A DNA stretch of 64,000 nt from NCBI RefSeq assembly GCF_000403355.2, contig NZ_KE159646.1:1911561-1975560 (forward strand). Direction: 5' to 3'. The position numbers were made by a program, and so were the translations under genes. Each line of letters begins with the position of its first letter. Position 1 is the stretch's first letter. The notes beneath the pieces are model-generated. The model was not told the origin of the DNA, ran no database searches, and worked only from the letters and a program-made list of their open reading frames with translations. This DNA comes from Adlercreutzia caecimuris B7. GTDB lineage: Bacteria > Actinomycetota > Coriobacteriia > Coriobacteriales > Eggerthellaceae. Below, one piece after another: positions 41,868 to 49,322 of the stretch.

Positions 41868-42488
41868 ATGGGCACTTACCAGAACAGCCTGGAAGCCGTC
41901 GAGAACGAGATGAAGGGCACTGTCGATGCCCTCTACAGCGCGTACCTGGGGAAGCTGGAGGACAACCGCCAGTTCCTCCCCGACCTCAAGGCAAAGCGCG
42001 ACCACGAGGCCACATCTGAGTACATCGCCGCATCGACGGCGGCGAAGGAGCGGTGCCTGGCGAAGGAGGCGCCGCTGTTCGCCGACCTCCGGCGCGACGT
42101 GGAGAAGGCGCTGGCAGCCGCCCCCTCCCAGGGCCAGCTCGCCTACCTCCAGACGCTCTCCCTGCGCTCGACCCTCACCGAGTCGGACATAGTGACCGCC
42201 GCCGTCGCCGTCGCCGGGAACGCGGCAGCGGAGGCGAACGTGGCGGAGCTGGCCAAGCGCGAGGGCATCATCTCCGCGAAGGTCACGGCTCCCCCGGCCC
42301 TCCCCGACCTGCTGGCCAGCATCGACAAGTGGGAGGAGACGCGCCAGCAGCGCGTCATAAACTACCGCACCGTTCAGCAGGACGGCCAAGTGAGCGGCGA
42401 ACCCGAGTTCGGCTTCATCCCCGGCGGCGGCTGGTCTAAGACCATGGAGGAGGCCGAGGGCGCCATAGAGCGGTACGGCGCAAAGTAA
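41868..42488 (+). CDS. Element protein, helical, unknown function
   Basis: I do not recognise this family. The 206-aa protein is largely charged helix ('NSLEAVENEMKGTVDALYSAYLGKLEDNRQFLPDLKAKRD', 'AKERCLAKEAPLFADLRRDVEKALAA'), with a likely coiled coil over the first 100 residues. A Gly-rich tail, 'FGFIPGGGWSKTMEEAEGAIERYGAK', follows. There is no signal, membrane helix or catalytic motif. AAAGGAGCCCGA precedes the ATG. It could be a scaffold-like or structural accessory protein. Confidence 0.65.
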   Translation: MGTYQNSLEAVENEMKGTVDALYSAYLGKLEDNRQFLPDLKAKRDHEATSEYIAASTAAKERCLAKEAPLFADLRRDVEKALAAAPSQGQLAYLQTLSLRSTLTESDIVTAAVAVAGNAAAEANVAELAKREGIISAKVTAPPALPDLLASIDKWEETRQQRVINYRTVQQDGQVSGEPEFGFIPGGGWSKTMEEAEGAIERYGAK

Positions 42489-42502
42489 GCCGAGGGAACC
42501 AC

Positions 42503-42622
42503 CCAAGGTTTGCCCAAGGCTCGCCCTCTTTGCCTTGCCCAGGTTTTGCCCAGGCCCGCCCCTCCGGGCAGACAAGGTTTTGGCAAGGTTCGCCCCCGCA
42601 CTTCGCTAAGGTTTCGCCAAGG
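42503..42622 (+). repeat. Four 16-bp imperfect repeats (possible origin iterons)
   Basis: Copies at 42503-42519, 42539-42554, 42573-42588 and 42607-42622 follow the pattern CAAGGTTTTGCCCAAGG with changes, spaced about 34-36 bp, that is, near three helical turns apart. A GC-rich 10-bp hairpin follows at 42645-42669. The stretch is non-coding. Confidence 0.6.
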
Positions 42623-42644
42623 TGGCCCCTCCCCGGACACCAAA

Positions 42645-42669
42645 GGAGCCGCCCCCTTCGGGCGGCTCC
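42645..42669 (+). other. GC-rich perfect hairpin
   Basis: GGAGCCGCCC (42645-42654) and GGGCGGCTCC (42660-42669) around a 5-nt loop, with no T-run. It could be part of an origin or an attenuator before the zinc-ribbon gene. Confidence 0.55.
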
Positions 42670-42711
42670 CGCTGCGCAGCCGGAATGCTATCACAGATGG
42701 AGGTACGCGCC

Positions 42712-43269
42712 ATGTTCAGAGATTGGACGCTCGATGAAACGCTGTTCGTGAGGGACTACGCCGGGACGGTGCCGCTCTCCGACCTCGCCCGCCACCTTCG
42801 CCGCGACGCGCGGGACGTGGCCGGGGAGTGCGCCCGCCTGGGGGTGCCGTTCGTGTACGTGGGGACGCCGCTCTTCTGGTGCGACGAGTGCGCGAGCTGG
42901 GCGCGGAGGGTGGACAAGTCGGGCCGCTGCGACAAGTGCCGCTCGCGCCACTACCTCCAGCGCATCGAGGCGAAGACCGCCGCGCTCATGGAGCGCCTTC
43001 CCCTGGAGCAGCGCGAGACTTACGCGAGGTTCGAGTCCAAGCGGGGCGGCAGGGTGCGGGACGCCCCGCCGCTCGCCCCGGACACGTCGGGAATGCCCCC
43101 GAGGGAGGCCGTCGCAGCCGCTACGGCCTATTTGGCCGACCTGAGCGACTGGGAGGCGGGAAAGGAATACCGGGCCCGCAAATCGGCCCAGAAGCGCAAG
43201 GAGCGCGCGGCACGCAAGGTGCGGGAGATGGAGCAACTATGTCAAGCCAATAAAAAAGGCGTCGCGTGA
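42712..43269 (+). CDS. Element protein with HTH-like start and zinc ribbon
   Basis: The 185-aa protein starts MFRDWTLDETLFVRDYAGTV, an HTH-like 'PLSDLARHLRRDARDVAGECARLGVPF' (about 17-45). A zinc ribbon follows, 'CDECASWARRVDKSGRCDKCRSRHY' (about 57-80), then a lysine/arginine-rich helical tail. This suggests a nucleic-acid-binding protein. The start is set by GGAGGTACGC. I know of no defined function. A hairpin terminator follows. Confidence 0.65.
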   Translation: MFRDWTLDETLFVRDYAGTVPLSDLARHLRRDARDVAGECARLGVPFVYVGTPLFWCDECASWARRVDKSGRCDKCRSRHYLQRIEAKTAALMERLPLEQRETYARFESKRGGRVRDAPPLAPDTSGMPPREAVAAATAYLADLSDWEAGKEYRARKSAQKRKERAARKVREMEQLCQANKKGVA

Positions 43270-43274
43270 CGTAG

Positions 43275-43301
43275 GAAGGCCCGCCAGATCGGCGGGCCTT
43301 C
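43275..43301 (+). terminator. Hairpin ending the element's plus-strand operon
   Basis: GAAGGCCCGCC (43275-43285) pairs with GGCGGGCCTTC (43291-43301), just after the zinc-ribbon gene and facing the minus-strand cassette. Confidence 0.7.
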
Positions 43302-43331
43302 GCTATGGGGAGGTTTTGGGGAGGCGGCGCC

Positions 43332-43597
43332 CTACAGTTCGGCCAGGAGATCGTCCGCCACCCGGATGGCCTTCCGGGCCTCTACCAGAAGCCGCGAGCA
43401 CATCCGCGTCACCTCGCCGAGCACTTCCCCGTCATCGTCCGGGCCGTCGTATGCCGCGCTGTCCAGCGCCAGGGCGCACACGAGGGCGAGCCCGTCGGCC
43501 TGGTCCAGCATGGAGGCTGCGGAGAGTGCCCCCCCCCGTGCTCCAGTTCGTCGGTGAAATCCTCGCGGGTGTAGAGCCCCTCCTTAGTCGCCAGCAT
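43332..43597 (-). pseudogene. Third small protein of the right-end cassette, split by a frameshift in a 9-G run
   Basis: The minus-strand frame starts MLATKEGLYTREDFTDELEHG at 43597. At a run of nine G (plus-strand C at about 43529-43537) the reading frame must shift to continue into ALSAASMLDQADGLALV ... RKAIRVADDLLAEL, which ends at 43332. As written, the start frame reads on into an unlike sequence. One extra or two fewer G would restore a protein of about 87 aa. It overlaps the end of the upstream small gene by 14 bp. The function is unknown. Confidence 0.65.
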
Positions 43598-43826
43598 GGC
43601 TATTCGCCCCCTTCTCAAACTCTGCCTGGAGCCTCGCATTCAGCCCCCTAAGGTTCTCGATGCAGCCCCACAGCACCTCATCGGCCATCATGCCGCTAAC
43701 GTGGCTCTGCACGTCCTGGAGCGCCCGAACCTCCGCGAGGTCGGCCAGCGCCACGACGGTTGAGGCCACGACGCACCGGGCGGCAATGGCCATGTTCTCC
43801 AAATCGTTCTCGCGCATCGTCGCCAT
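43584..43826 (-). CDS. Small helical protein of the right-end cassette, unknown function
   Basis: The 80-aa protein MATMRENDLENMAIAARCVV... is predicted all-helical with no signal. GGGAAAGGAGAG precedes the ATG at 43826, a strong site that supports expression. It lies 2 bp after the stop of a 73-aa gene and overlaps the start of a third. I recognise no family. The three proteins share size, acidic character and repeated small-residue helices, and sit next to attR, where elements often carry cargo. Confidence 0.7.
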   Translation of the reverse strand: MATMRENDLENMAIAARCVVASTVVALADLAEVRALQDVQSHVSGMMADEVLWGCIENLRGLNARLQAEFEKGANSHAGD

Positions 43827-43828
43827 GG

Positions 43829-44050
43829 CTACTCTCCTTTCCCGAGCATCGCGGCCCGCAGGTTGTCCCGTACTCCTTCGAGCACATACGCGCACCCGAA
43901 CAGCTCATCACTAGTACCCCTGCCGCCCTGGGCGCCATTGCCGGAAGTTTCGCAGCAGTCGGCAATACCCCTGAGCACTGCCTCCACCACAGCCATAGAG
44001 CTTGCGGCCTTTTCCATCTGGAAAGTAAGCTCGTCTTCCCTGTCCATCAT
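43829..44050 (-). CDS. Small helical protein, first gene of the right-end cassette, unknown function
   Basis: The 73-aa protein MMDREDELTFQMEKAASSMA... has an acidic N-terminus, a Cys pair (DCCETSG, about residues 32-33), a Gly-rich loop and a C-terminal helix ('LEGVRDNLRAAML'). AAGGGATGA lies upstream. It is the first of three tightly packed minus-strand genes. No family is recognised. Its promoter should lie in 44051-44218. Confidence 0.65.
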   Translation of the reverse strand: MMDREDELTFQMEKAASSMAVVEAVLRGIADCCETSGNGAQGGRGTSDELFGCAYVLEGVRDNLRAAMLGKGE

Positions 44051-44092
44051 CTGGTATCATCCCTTCAGCTTTCAAGTTCTGGAGCCTCCGGG

Positions 44093-44113
44093 CGTGTGCC
44101 AATCGTGTGCCAA
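44093..44113 (+). promoter_or_regulatory. Right arm-type integrase site (two GTGTGCCAA copies)
   Basis: The identical 21 bp found at 38142-38162, in the same orientation, here 105 bp inside attR. Confidence 0.75.
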
Positions 44114-44218
44114 CGCGCGCGAACACGAAAGAACGCGAATGACCCTAAACGACCACGATAGGGCGCTGTGCGAGCGCAGATGGATACGAGAAACCCTATC
44201 TGATCTGGTCTTTTGCCT

Positions 44219-44266
44219 CTCGTAATGCGTAGGTCAGCGGTTCGAATCCGCTCGTTGGCTCCAGAA
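44219..44266 (+). repeat. attR, 48-bp duplicate of the tRNA-Thr 3' end
   Basis: Exact copy of 38028-38075 with no tRNA 5' half upstream, hence the partial tRNA at the far boundary of the element. Confidence 0.95.
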
Positions 44267-44325
44267 ACAACAGCGCCCCGCCTCGGTGGGGCGCTTTGCA
44301 TATCTCGCTAGAGAATCGAGCCCCC

Positions 44326-46941
44326 ATGACCTCCTTCGCCAATGCCCCCGCCACCTTCACCGAGCCCGACTGCATCGAGATACGCGGGGCGCGGGTGCAC
44401 AACTTGCGGAACCTCACGCTGGCCGTGCCGCTGCGCCAACTGGTGGGCATCGCCGGGGTGTCGGGCTCGGGGAAAAGCTCACTCGCGCTGGGCGTGCTGT
44501 ACGCCGAGGGCAGCCGCCGCTACTTGGAGGCCCTTTCCACCTACACCCGCCGGCGCATCTCGCAGACCGGCCGCGCCGCCGTGGACGAGGTGCTGCACGT
44601 GCCCGCCGCCCTCGCCCTGCGCCAGCGCCCGGGCGTGCCGGGCGTGCACTCCACCTTCGGCACCTCCACCGAGCTGTTGAACTACCTGCGCCTCATGTTC
44701 TCGCGCCTGGGCAGCCACCGCTGCCCCAACGGGCATGCGAACGCGCCCTCGCTGGCCGTGGCCGCCGAGCAGCCCATCACCTGCTCCACCTGTGGCGTGA
44801 AGTTCTACGGGCCCGGCGCCGAGGATCTGGCCTTCAACTCCGGCGGCGCGTGCCCCGAATGCGGCGGCACAGGCGTGGTGCGCGATATCGATGAGAGCAC
44901 CCTGGTGCCCGACCCCACCCTTTCCCTGGACGAGGGCGCAGTGGCCCCATGGCGCCAGCTCATGTGGTCGCTCATGAGCCAGGTGGCCGGCGAGATGGGC
45001 GTGCGCACCGACGTGCCCTTCCAAGACCTCACCCCCGCCGAGCAGGACATCGTTCTGCACGGCCCCATGGAGAAGAGGCACATCCTGTACGTGCCCAAGG
45101 GCAAGGACCACGCCACCGAACTCGATTTCACCTACTACAGCGCCGTGAACACTGTGAAGAACGCCCTGGCGAAAGTGAAGGACGAGAAGGGCATGGCCCG
45201 CGTGGCGAAGTTCCTCTGCGAGTCGGTCTGCCCCGCCTGCCACGGCACGCGTCTGTCGGAGAAGGCCCGCAGCAGCGAGATCGACGGACTGAACCTGGCC
45301 CAGGTGACGGCATTCACCCTGGATGATCTGCGCGACTGGCTGCCCACGGTGGCGCCCTGGCTGCCAGCTGACATGCGCCCCATGGCCGATGCCATCATCG
45401 GCGAGATGCGCGAGCCCATCGAGCGCCTGGGGCAGCTGGGTTTGGGGTATCTCACCCTCGACCGCGCCAGCGAGACCCTTTCCAACGGCGAGCGCCAGCG
45501 CGTGGCCCTAACCCGTGCCGTGCGCAGCCGCACCACTGGCGTGCTCTACGTGCTGGACGAGCCCTCCATCGGGCTGCATCCGGCCAACGTGGAGGGGCTG
45601 CTCGGCGTGATGGACGACCTTTTGTCCGACGGAAACTCGGTGGTGATGGTGGACCACGACGTGGCCGTGCTGCGCCACGCGAATCACCTCATCGAGATCG
45701 GACCCGGCTCGGGCGCCGAGGGCGGCCACGTAATCGCCCAGGGCTCGGTGGCGGCCGTGGAGGCGAACCCGGAAAGCCGCATCGGGCCGTTTCTGGCCGG
45801 CACGGCGAAGGTGCGCGTGCGCACGCCCGTCGCACCTGAGCACCTCTTCGCCGAGGGCGCGATCCGCCTGCAGACGGGGGCCATCCACACAGTGCAGCCG
45901 CTTGAAGCGCGCATTCCCCAGGGGCGTCTCACCTGTATCACCGGCGTATCCGGCTCGGGCAAGACCACCCTCGTGCTGGAAAGCCTCGTGGACGGCCTGA
46001 AGGCGCAGCTGGCGGGGCGGGCGCTACCCGGACACGTGGTGGAGGTCGATGCGCTGGGCATCGCGCGCGTCGATCTGGTGGACGCCACGCCTATCGGCGT
46101 GAACGTGCGCTCCACCGTGGCCACCTACTCCGGCGTGCTGGACGAGCTGCGCCGCGCCTTCGCGAAGCTACCCGAGGCGAAGGCGGCGGGGCTTAAGGCC
46201 GGCGATTTCTCCTACAACACCGGGTCGCTGCGCTGCCCCACCTGCGATGGCACCGGCCAGGTGTCGCTTGACGTGCAGTTCCTGCCCGATGTAGACATCC
46301 CCTGCCCCGATTGCCGCGGAAGCCGCTACGGGCACGAGGCCGAGGCCATTCAGATGGAAGTGGACGACTACCCCGGAGCGCCCAACCCGGCAGAAGGCGC
46401 GGAAGCCGCAGCAGCCGCGCTCCACGAAGGCGATCATGCCGCCGACTTCCACGGCGTGCGCACCCTCTCGCTGCCGGAAATGCTCTCGCTTACGGTGGAC
46501 CAGGCGCTTGCGGCCCTCGCACCCCTGAAGAAGGTGCACGGTAAGCTGGAGATCCTGCACAACCTGGGGCTCGGCTACCTCACCTTGGGCGAGGCCACCC
46601 CGGCCCTTTCCGGCGGCGAGGCCCAGCGCCTGAAGCTCGCCAGCGAGATGCGCCGCAACCAGGACGACACCCTCTTCGTCTTCGACGAGCCCACCATCGG
46701 GCTGCATCCGCTCGATGTGGAGACCCTCATCGGCGTGCTGCAGAACCTCATCGAGCACGGCGCCACCGTGGTGGTCATCGAGCACGACCTGGATATGATC
46801 GCCAACGCCGACTACCTCATCGACATGGGCCCGGGCGGCGGCGAGCAGGGCGGCCGCATCGTCGCGGAGGGCACGCCCGCCCAGGTGGCTGCCAACTCCG
46901 ACAGTCTCACCGGCCGCTACCTGGCAAGGGAGTTGGAATAA
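44326..46941 (+). CDS. UvrA paralogue (class II, excinuclease-ABC-A-like ATPase)
   Basis: The 871-aa protein has two ABC ATPase halves. The first has Walker A GVSGSGKSSLALG (about 50) and signature 'TLSNGERQRVALTRAV'; the second has GVSGSGKTTLVLE (about 545) and 'ALSGGEAQRLKLASEM'. Zinc cysteines occur as CSTCG/CPECGG, CPACHG and CPTCDG/CPDCRG. Housekeeping UvrA is about 940 aa with a fuller insertion domain; this shorter form matches UvrA2-like proteins linked to drug tolerance or DNA-adduct repair. I start at ATG 44326; a TTG at 44296 is less likely. It lies directly outside the integrative element. Confidence 0.9.
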   Translation: MTSFANAPATFTEPDCIEIRGARVHNLRNLTLAVPLRQLVGIAGVSGSGKSSLALGVLYAEGSRRYLEALSTYTRRRISQTGRAAVDEVLHVPAALALRQRPGVPGVHSTFGTSTELLNYLRLMFSRLGSHRCPNGHANAPSLAVAAEQPITCSTCGVKFYGPGAEDLAFNSGGACPECGGTGVVRDIDESTLVPDPTLSLDEGAVAPWRQLMWSLMSQVAGEMGVRTDVPFQDLTPAEQDIVLHGPMEKRHILYVPKGKDHATELDFTYYSAVNTVKNALAKVKDEKGMARVAKFLCESVCPACHGTRLSEKARSSEIDGLNLAQVTAFTLDDLRDWLPTVAPWLPADMRPMADAIIGEMREPIERLGQLGLGYLTLDRASETLSNGERQRVALTRAVRSRTTGVLYVLDEPSIGLHPANVEGLLGVMDDLLSDGNSVVMVDHDVAVLRHANHLIEIGPGSGAEGGHVIAQGSVAAVEANPESRIGPFLAGTAKVRVRTPVAPEHLFAEGAIRLQTGAIHTVQPLEARIPQGRLTCITGVSGSGKTTLVLESLVDGLKAQLAGRALPGHVVEVDALGIARVDLVDATPIGVNVRSTVATYSGVLDELRRAFAKLPEAKAAGLKAGDFSYNTGSLRCPTCDGTGQVSLDVQFLPDVDIPCPDCRGSRYGHEAEAIQMEVDDYPGAPNPAEGAEAAAAALHEGDHAADFHGVRTLSLPEMLSLTVDQALAALAPLKKVHGKLEILHNLGLGYLTLGEATPALSGGEAQRLKLASEMRRNQDDTLFVFDEPTIGLHPLDVETLIGVLQNLIEHGATVVVIEHDLDMIANADYLIDMGPGGGEQGGRIVAEGTPAQVAANSDSLTGRYLARELE

Positions 46942-47017
46942 TAGAATGCCGGCTAAACACCACTGGCACCTTCCAAACTATCGCACAAGGACATTCGGCG
47001 CACGGCCTTCATAGGCT

Positions 47018-47145
47018 TTTGTGCAGGATTTTGCGATTGGCAGCATCCCATGGCTCTAATTTGTGCAGGATTTTGCGATTGGAAGACTCATTCGAGTCCG
47101 ATTTGGCTTCAGGAGGTCTACCAATCGCAAAATTCTGCACACAAA
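47018..47145. repeat. Direct and inverted copies of a 23-bp repeat (intergenic element D)
   Basis: TTTGTGCAGGATTTTGCG... occurs at 47018-47040 and 47060-47082. An inverted, slightly altered copy lies at 47121-47145. The group fills the gap between the convergent UvrA-like gene and the DUF4405-type gene. There is no ORF and no T-run. Confidence 0.82.
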
Positions 47146-47163
47146 CTCAAGCTCCGCGCACAT

Positions 47164-47592
47164 TCAACCACTAACCCTTTTTTCCACCTGCGCTTCCCGA
47201 TGACGAAACACCGCCAGAGCCCCTGGTGCGCGCAGAACAACATGCACGAGCAGGGCGGCCAACAGCACCTTGGCGGATAAGGCATGCAATGGGCCCCAGA
47301 AATAGTAGCCCGTCGCATAGAAGCCCAAAGAAGGCAGCAGCGTCCCCGACACCATAGCTCCCGATACGACGCAGAACGCGAGCGCGACCAGCAACGCCCC
47401 GTTGAGCACGCGCTGCGCCCAACGACCGCGGCCGCCCAGGCCTTCACCGCTCGCCACAGCATGGGCAACCATGAGCACGAAGATGCCCGCCCCAAGATAT
47501 TCGTGAAAGGGCACTCCCGTCAACGCCGGGTTCGCCGCCACCAAATAGAGAGCCAGCAACACAATATCGAAAATGACCCTAGGCGCCCGCAT
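47164..47592 (-). CDS. Four-helix membrane protein, DUF4405/cytochrome-b-like
   Basis: The 142-aa protein has four hydrophobic helices. His residues placed within or beside the helices (FHEYLG, VAHAV, GPLHALSAK, LLVHVVL) could bind two b haems, as in small cytochrome-b-type or DUF4405 proteins. It overlaps the upstream gene by 14 bp, so the two form one unit. It probably passes electrons between menaquinol and the partner's extracytoplasmic cysteine motifs. Haem binding is inferred. Confidence 0.65.
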   Translation of the reverse strand: MRAPRVIFDIVLLALYLVAANPALTGVPFHEYLGAGIFVLMVAHAVASGEGLGGRGRWAQRVLNGALLVALAFCVVSGAMVSGTLLPSLGFYATGYYFWGPLHALSAKVLLAALLVHVVLRAPGALAVFRHREAQVEKRVSG

Positions 47593-48004
47593 GCCGCTCC
47601 CCTTTCGACAAACGACGCGATACCACCCAAAGGCCCAGCACCAGCACTACGGGCATGAGTATCCACAGATTCAAAGACATGTCGGAGGCCTGGTGGTAGC
47701 GCCCCGCGAGCGTCTCCCACCCATGACACTCAACCGATGTGCAGCCAGCCTCGGGGCAGCGCATCTCGCTGCGCCCGTCGGGCTCGGGAACGGCGTCGTA
47801 TCCGTGGCATGCGCCGTTCGTGCAACCCGCTACCGGACAAGCAGCGTCAGCCGTCAGGGGATGCAGCCCCGAATCCGGCGCAAGCGCAAACCCCACCCCC
47901 AGCGCACCGACCAGAACGGCACCTACGACCGCAGCGGCCAGCAGCCTCTTTCTCGCCGACCTTTGCCCCCGCGACCGCTTAGCTTCTTTCGAACTCAAAT
48001 TCAC
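47579..48004 (-). CDS. Two-helix membrane protein with two CPxxGCTxxxCHG motifs
   Basis: The 141-aa protein has a membrane helix near residues 23-41 and another near 110-128. Between them, probably outside the cell, are two motifs 14 residues long: CPVAGCTNGACHG (about 56) and CPEAGCTSVECHG (about 83). Each contains C-x4-C-H, a known though uncommon c-haem attachment spacing. The start is GTG at 48004, with AAAGGG upstream. It is encoded with a multi-His membrane protein, just after the molybdopterin oxidoreductase operon. Other metal binding is possible. Confidence 0.6.
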   Translation of the reverse strand: MNLSSKEAKRSRGQRSARKRLLAAAVVGAVLVGALGVGFALAPDSGLHPLTADAACPVAGCTNGACHGYDAVPEPDGRSEMRCPEAGCTSVECHGWETLAGRYHQASDMSLNLWILMPVVLVLGLWVVSRRLSKGERHAGA

Positions 48005-48039
48005 CGCGTACCCTTTCCTCTTCTTTTCCTTCCCAACAA

Positions 48040-48071
48040 AAGAGCCGCAAGCTGCGGGGCCTGCGGCTCTT
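48040..48071 (-). terminator. Hairpin after the nrfD-type gene
   Basis: AAGAGCCGCA (48040-48049) pairs with TGCGGCTCTT (48062-48071), 35 bp after the nrfD-type stop, separating that operon from the two-gene membrane unit. Confidence 0.75.
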
Positions 48072-48105
48072 CGAAGAGAGAGCTATCTTGTACCGGAGCA
48101 GCCGA

Positions 48106-49308
48106 TTAGGCGACCTTCTCCTTAAGGTGCAGGGGGAGGTACTTCAGACCCAGTAGCAGCAGGAAGCCGCCGAGGGCCACGACACCGGCCGCCACGCCGA
48201 ACTCCAGGGGCGTCGGCCAGTACACGAGGCCCTGGTAGCCGAGAAGCGACATGCCGGAGTCCCAGTTCGTGATAGTCATCTGGTTGGCCACGTCGGCGAA
48301 CTCGATGTTGGGAATCTGGAAGCCACCCACCAGAATCTCGCAGCGCTTGCAGAACACGCCGGCGATCACGAGCGCCGAGGCTACAACCACGCCGCCCTTG
48401 GTACGCAGACGAGGCACGAACAGGATGACGCAGGCCAGCACCATGCAGGCGATCTGCGTCCAGAAGAACGGCGCCAGAGGCTCGGTCACGAGCATGGCCA
48501 CCACATCGGCGCCCTCACCGCCGGGAAAGCCGCTCGTCAGCAGATCGCAGGCGAAGAAGTACAGATCAACGCAAGTGAACACCGCGAGCATCTTCGCAAG
48601 GTTCACCATGGAGGAGCGCTCGATGGAAAGCCGCCCGGCCTTCTGCAGGGCGATGACGACGACGAGCACGAGCGCCGTACCGCAATCCAGCGCAGAGGCC
48701 ACGAACCACGGGCCCATAAGGGCGGTGTGCCAGAACTCGTGGGCCGCCGACAGCGAGAAAATCCAAGCCGTCACTGTGTGCACGCCCACCGCCACCACCA
48801 GAGCAATGATGGAGATGACGCGGATGGCGGTGTGCGACATCTTCCCCTCATCCTCGCGCCGGTAGGCCCACAGGTACACGATGGAGAGAATGAGGTAGGT
48901 GGAAAGCACGATGATATCCCACATGAGCGGCGATGAAAGGTTGGAATAAACGAACAGCTCCCACAGGCGCAAGGGACCGCCCAAGTCAACCACCACAAAG
49001 CCGATGGCCACGCAGGTGCAGCAGATGCTCGTCCAAATGGCCACCCGCGAGATGTCCCCGAAGCCCTTCATGCCGAAGGCGTTGGGGATGGAGCTGATGA
49101 TAAGGCCGCCAGCGGACAAGCCCACGAAGAACATGAACAGGGTGATGTAAAAGCCCCAGGAATCAAGGTTGCGCATGCCGGTCTGAATCATGCCGCCGGA
49201 AAGCTGCACCATCCACAGGGCAACGCCGATAACCGCCACGACCGCGCAAGCGATGATCCCCACGGTCAGTCCGCGATGGGACGCGGCGCTTCCTTTCGCA
49301 TCGTTCAT
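48106..49308 (-). CDS. NrfD/PsrC-type membrane anchor subunit
   Basis: The 400-aa protein has about ten hydrophobic helices and begins MNDAKGSAASHRGLTVGI. It is an NrfD-like quinone-interacting subunit that links the exported molybdopterin enzyme to menaquinol. Family-like stretches are 'FVGLSAGGLIISSIPNAFG' and 'LSSPLMWDIIVLSTYLILS'. GGAAGGGAG precedes the ATG at 49308, 14 bp after the Fe-S subunit. It is the third gene of the complex. Confidence 0.9.
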   Translation of the reverse strand: MNDAKGSAASHRGLTVGIIACAVVAVIGVALWMVQLSGGMIQTGMRNLDSWGFYITLFMFFVGLSAGGLIISSIPNAFGMKGFGDISRVAIWTSICCTCVAIGFVVVDLGGPLRLWELFVYSNLSSPLMWDIIVLSTYLILSIVYLWAYRREDEGKMSHTAIRVISIIALVVAVGVHTVTAWIFSLSAAHEFWHTALMGPWFVASALDCGTALVLVVVIALQKAGRLSIERSSMVNLAKMLAVFTCVDLYFFACDLLTSGFPGGEGADVVAMLVTEPLAPFFWTQIACMVLACVILFVPRLRTKGGVVVASALVIAGVFCKRCEILVGGFQIPNIEFADVANQMTITNWDSGMSLLGYQGLVYWPTPLEFGVAAGVVALGGFLLLLGLKYLPLHLKEKVA

Positions 49309-49322
49309 AGCGTACTCCCTTC

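Larger units (their letters stand above)
38028..44266. mobile_element. 6.2-kb integrative element in tRNA-Thr
   Basis: Bounded by 48-bp perfect repeats (attL 38028-38075, attR 44219-44266), so the excised circle would be 6191 bp. It contains an integrase at the left end, a minus-strand HTH regulator facing a plus-strand operon of six genes that starts with an XRE regulator and an excisionase-like gene, repeat arrays, and a three-gene minus-strand cassette at the right end. No relaxase, conjugation or phage structural gene is seen. It is either a small satellite-like or mobilisable island, or a self-replicating cryptic element. Confidence 0.93.

Noticed and set aside
41779-41913. 45-codon GTG frame before the 206-aa element gene
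   Set aside because: Overlaps the better start at 41868 out of frame and has no family or strong ribosome site.
44219-44266. Second tRNA gene
   Set aside because: Only the 3' half of tRNA-Thr is present; it is attR.
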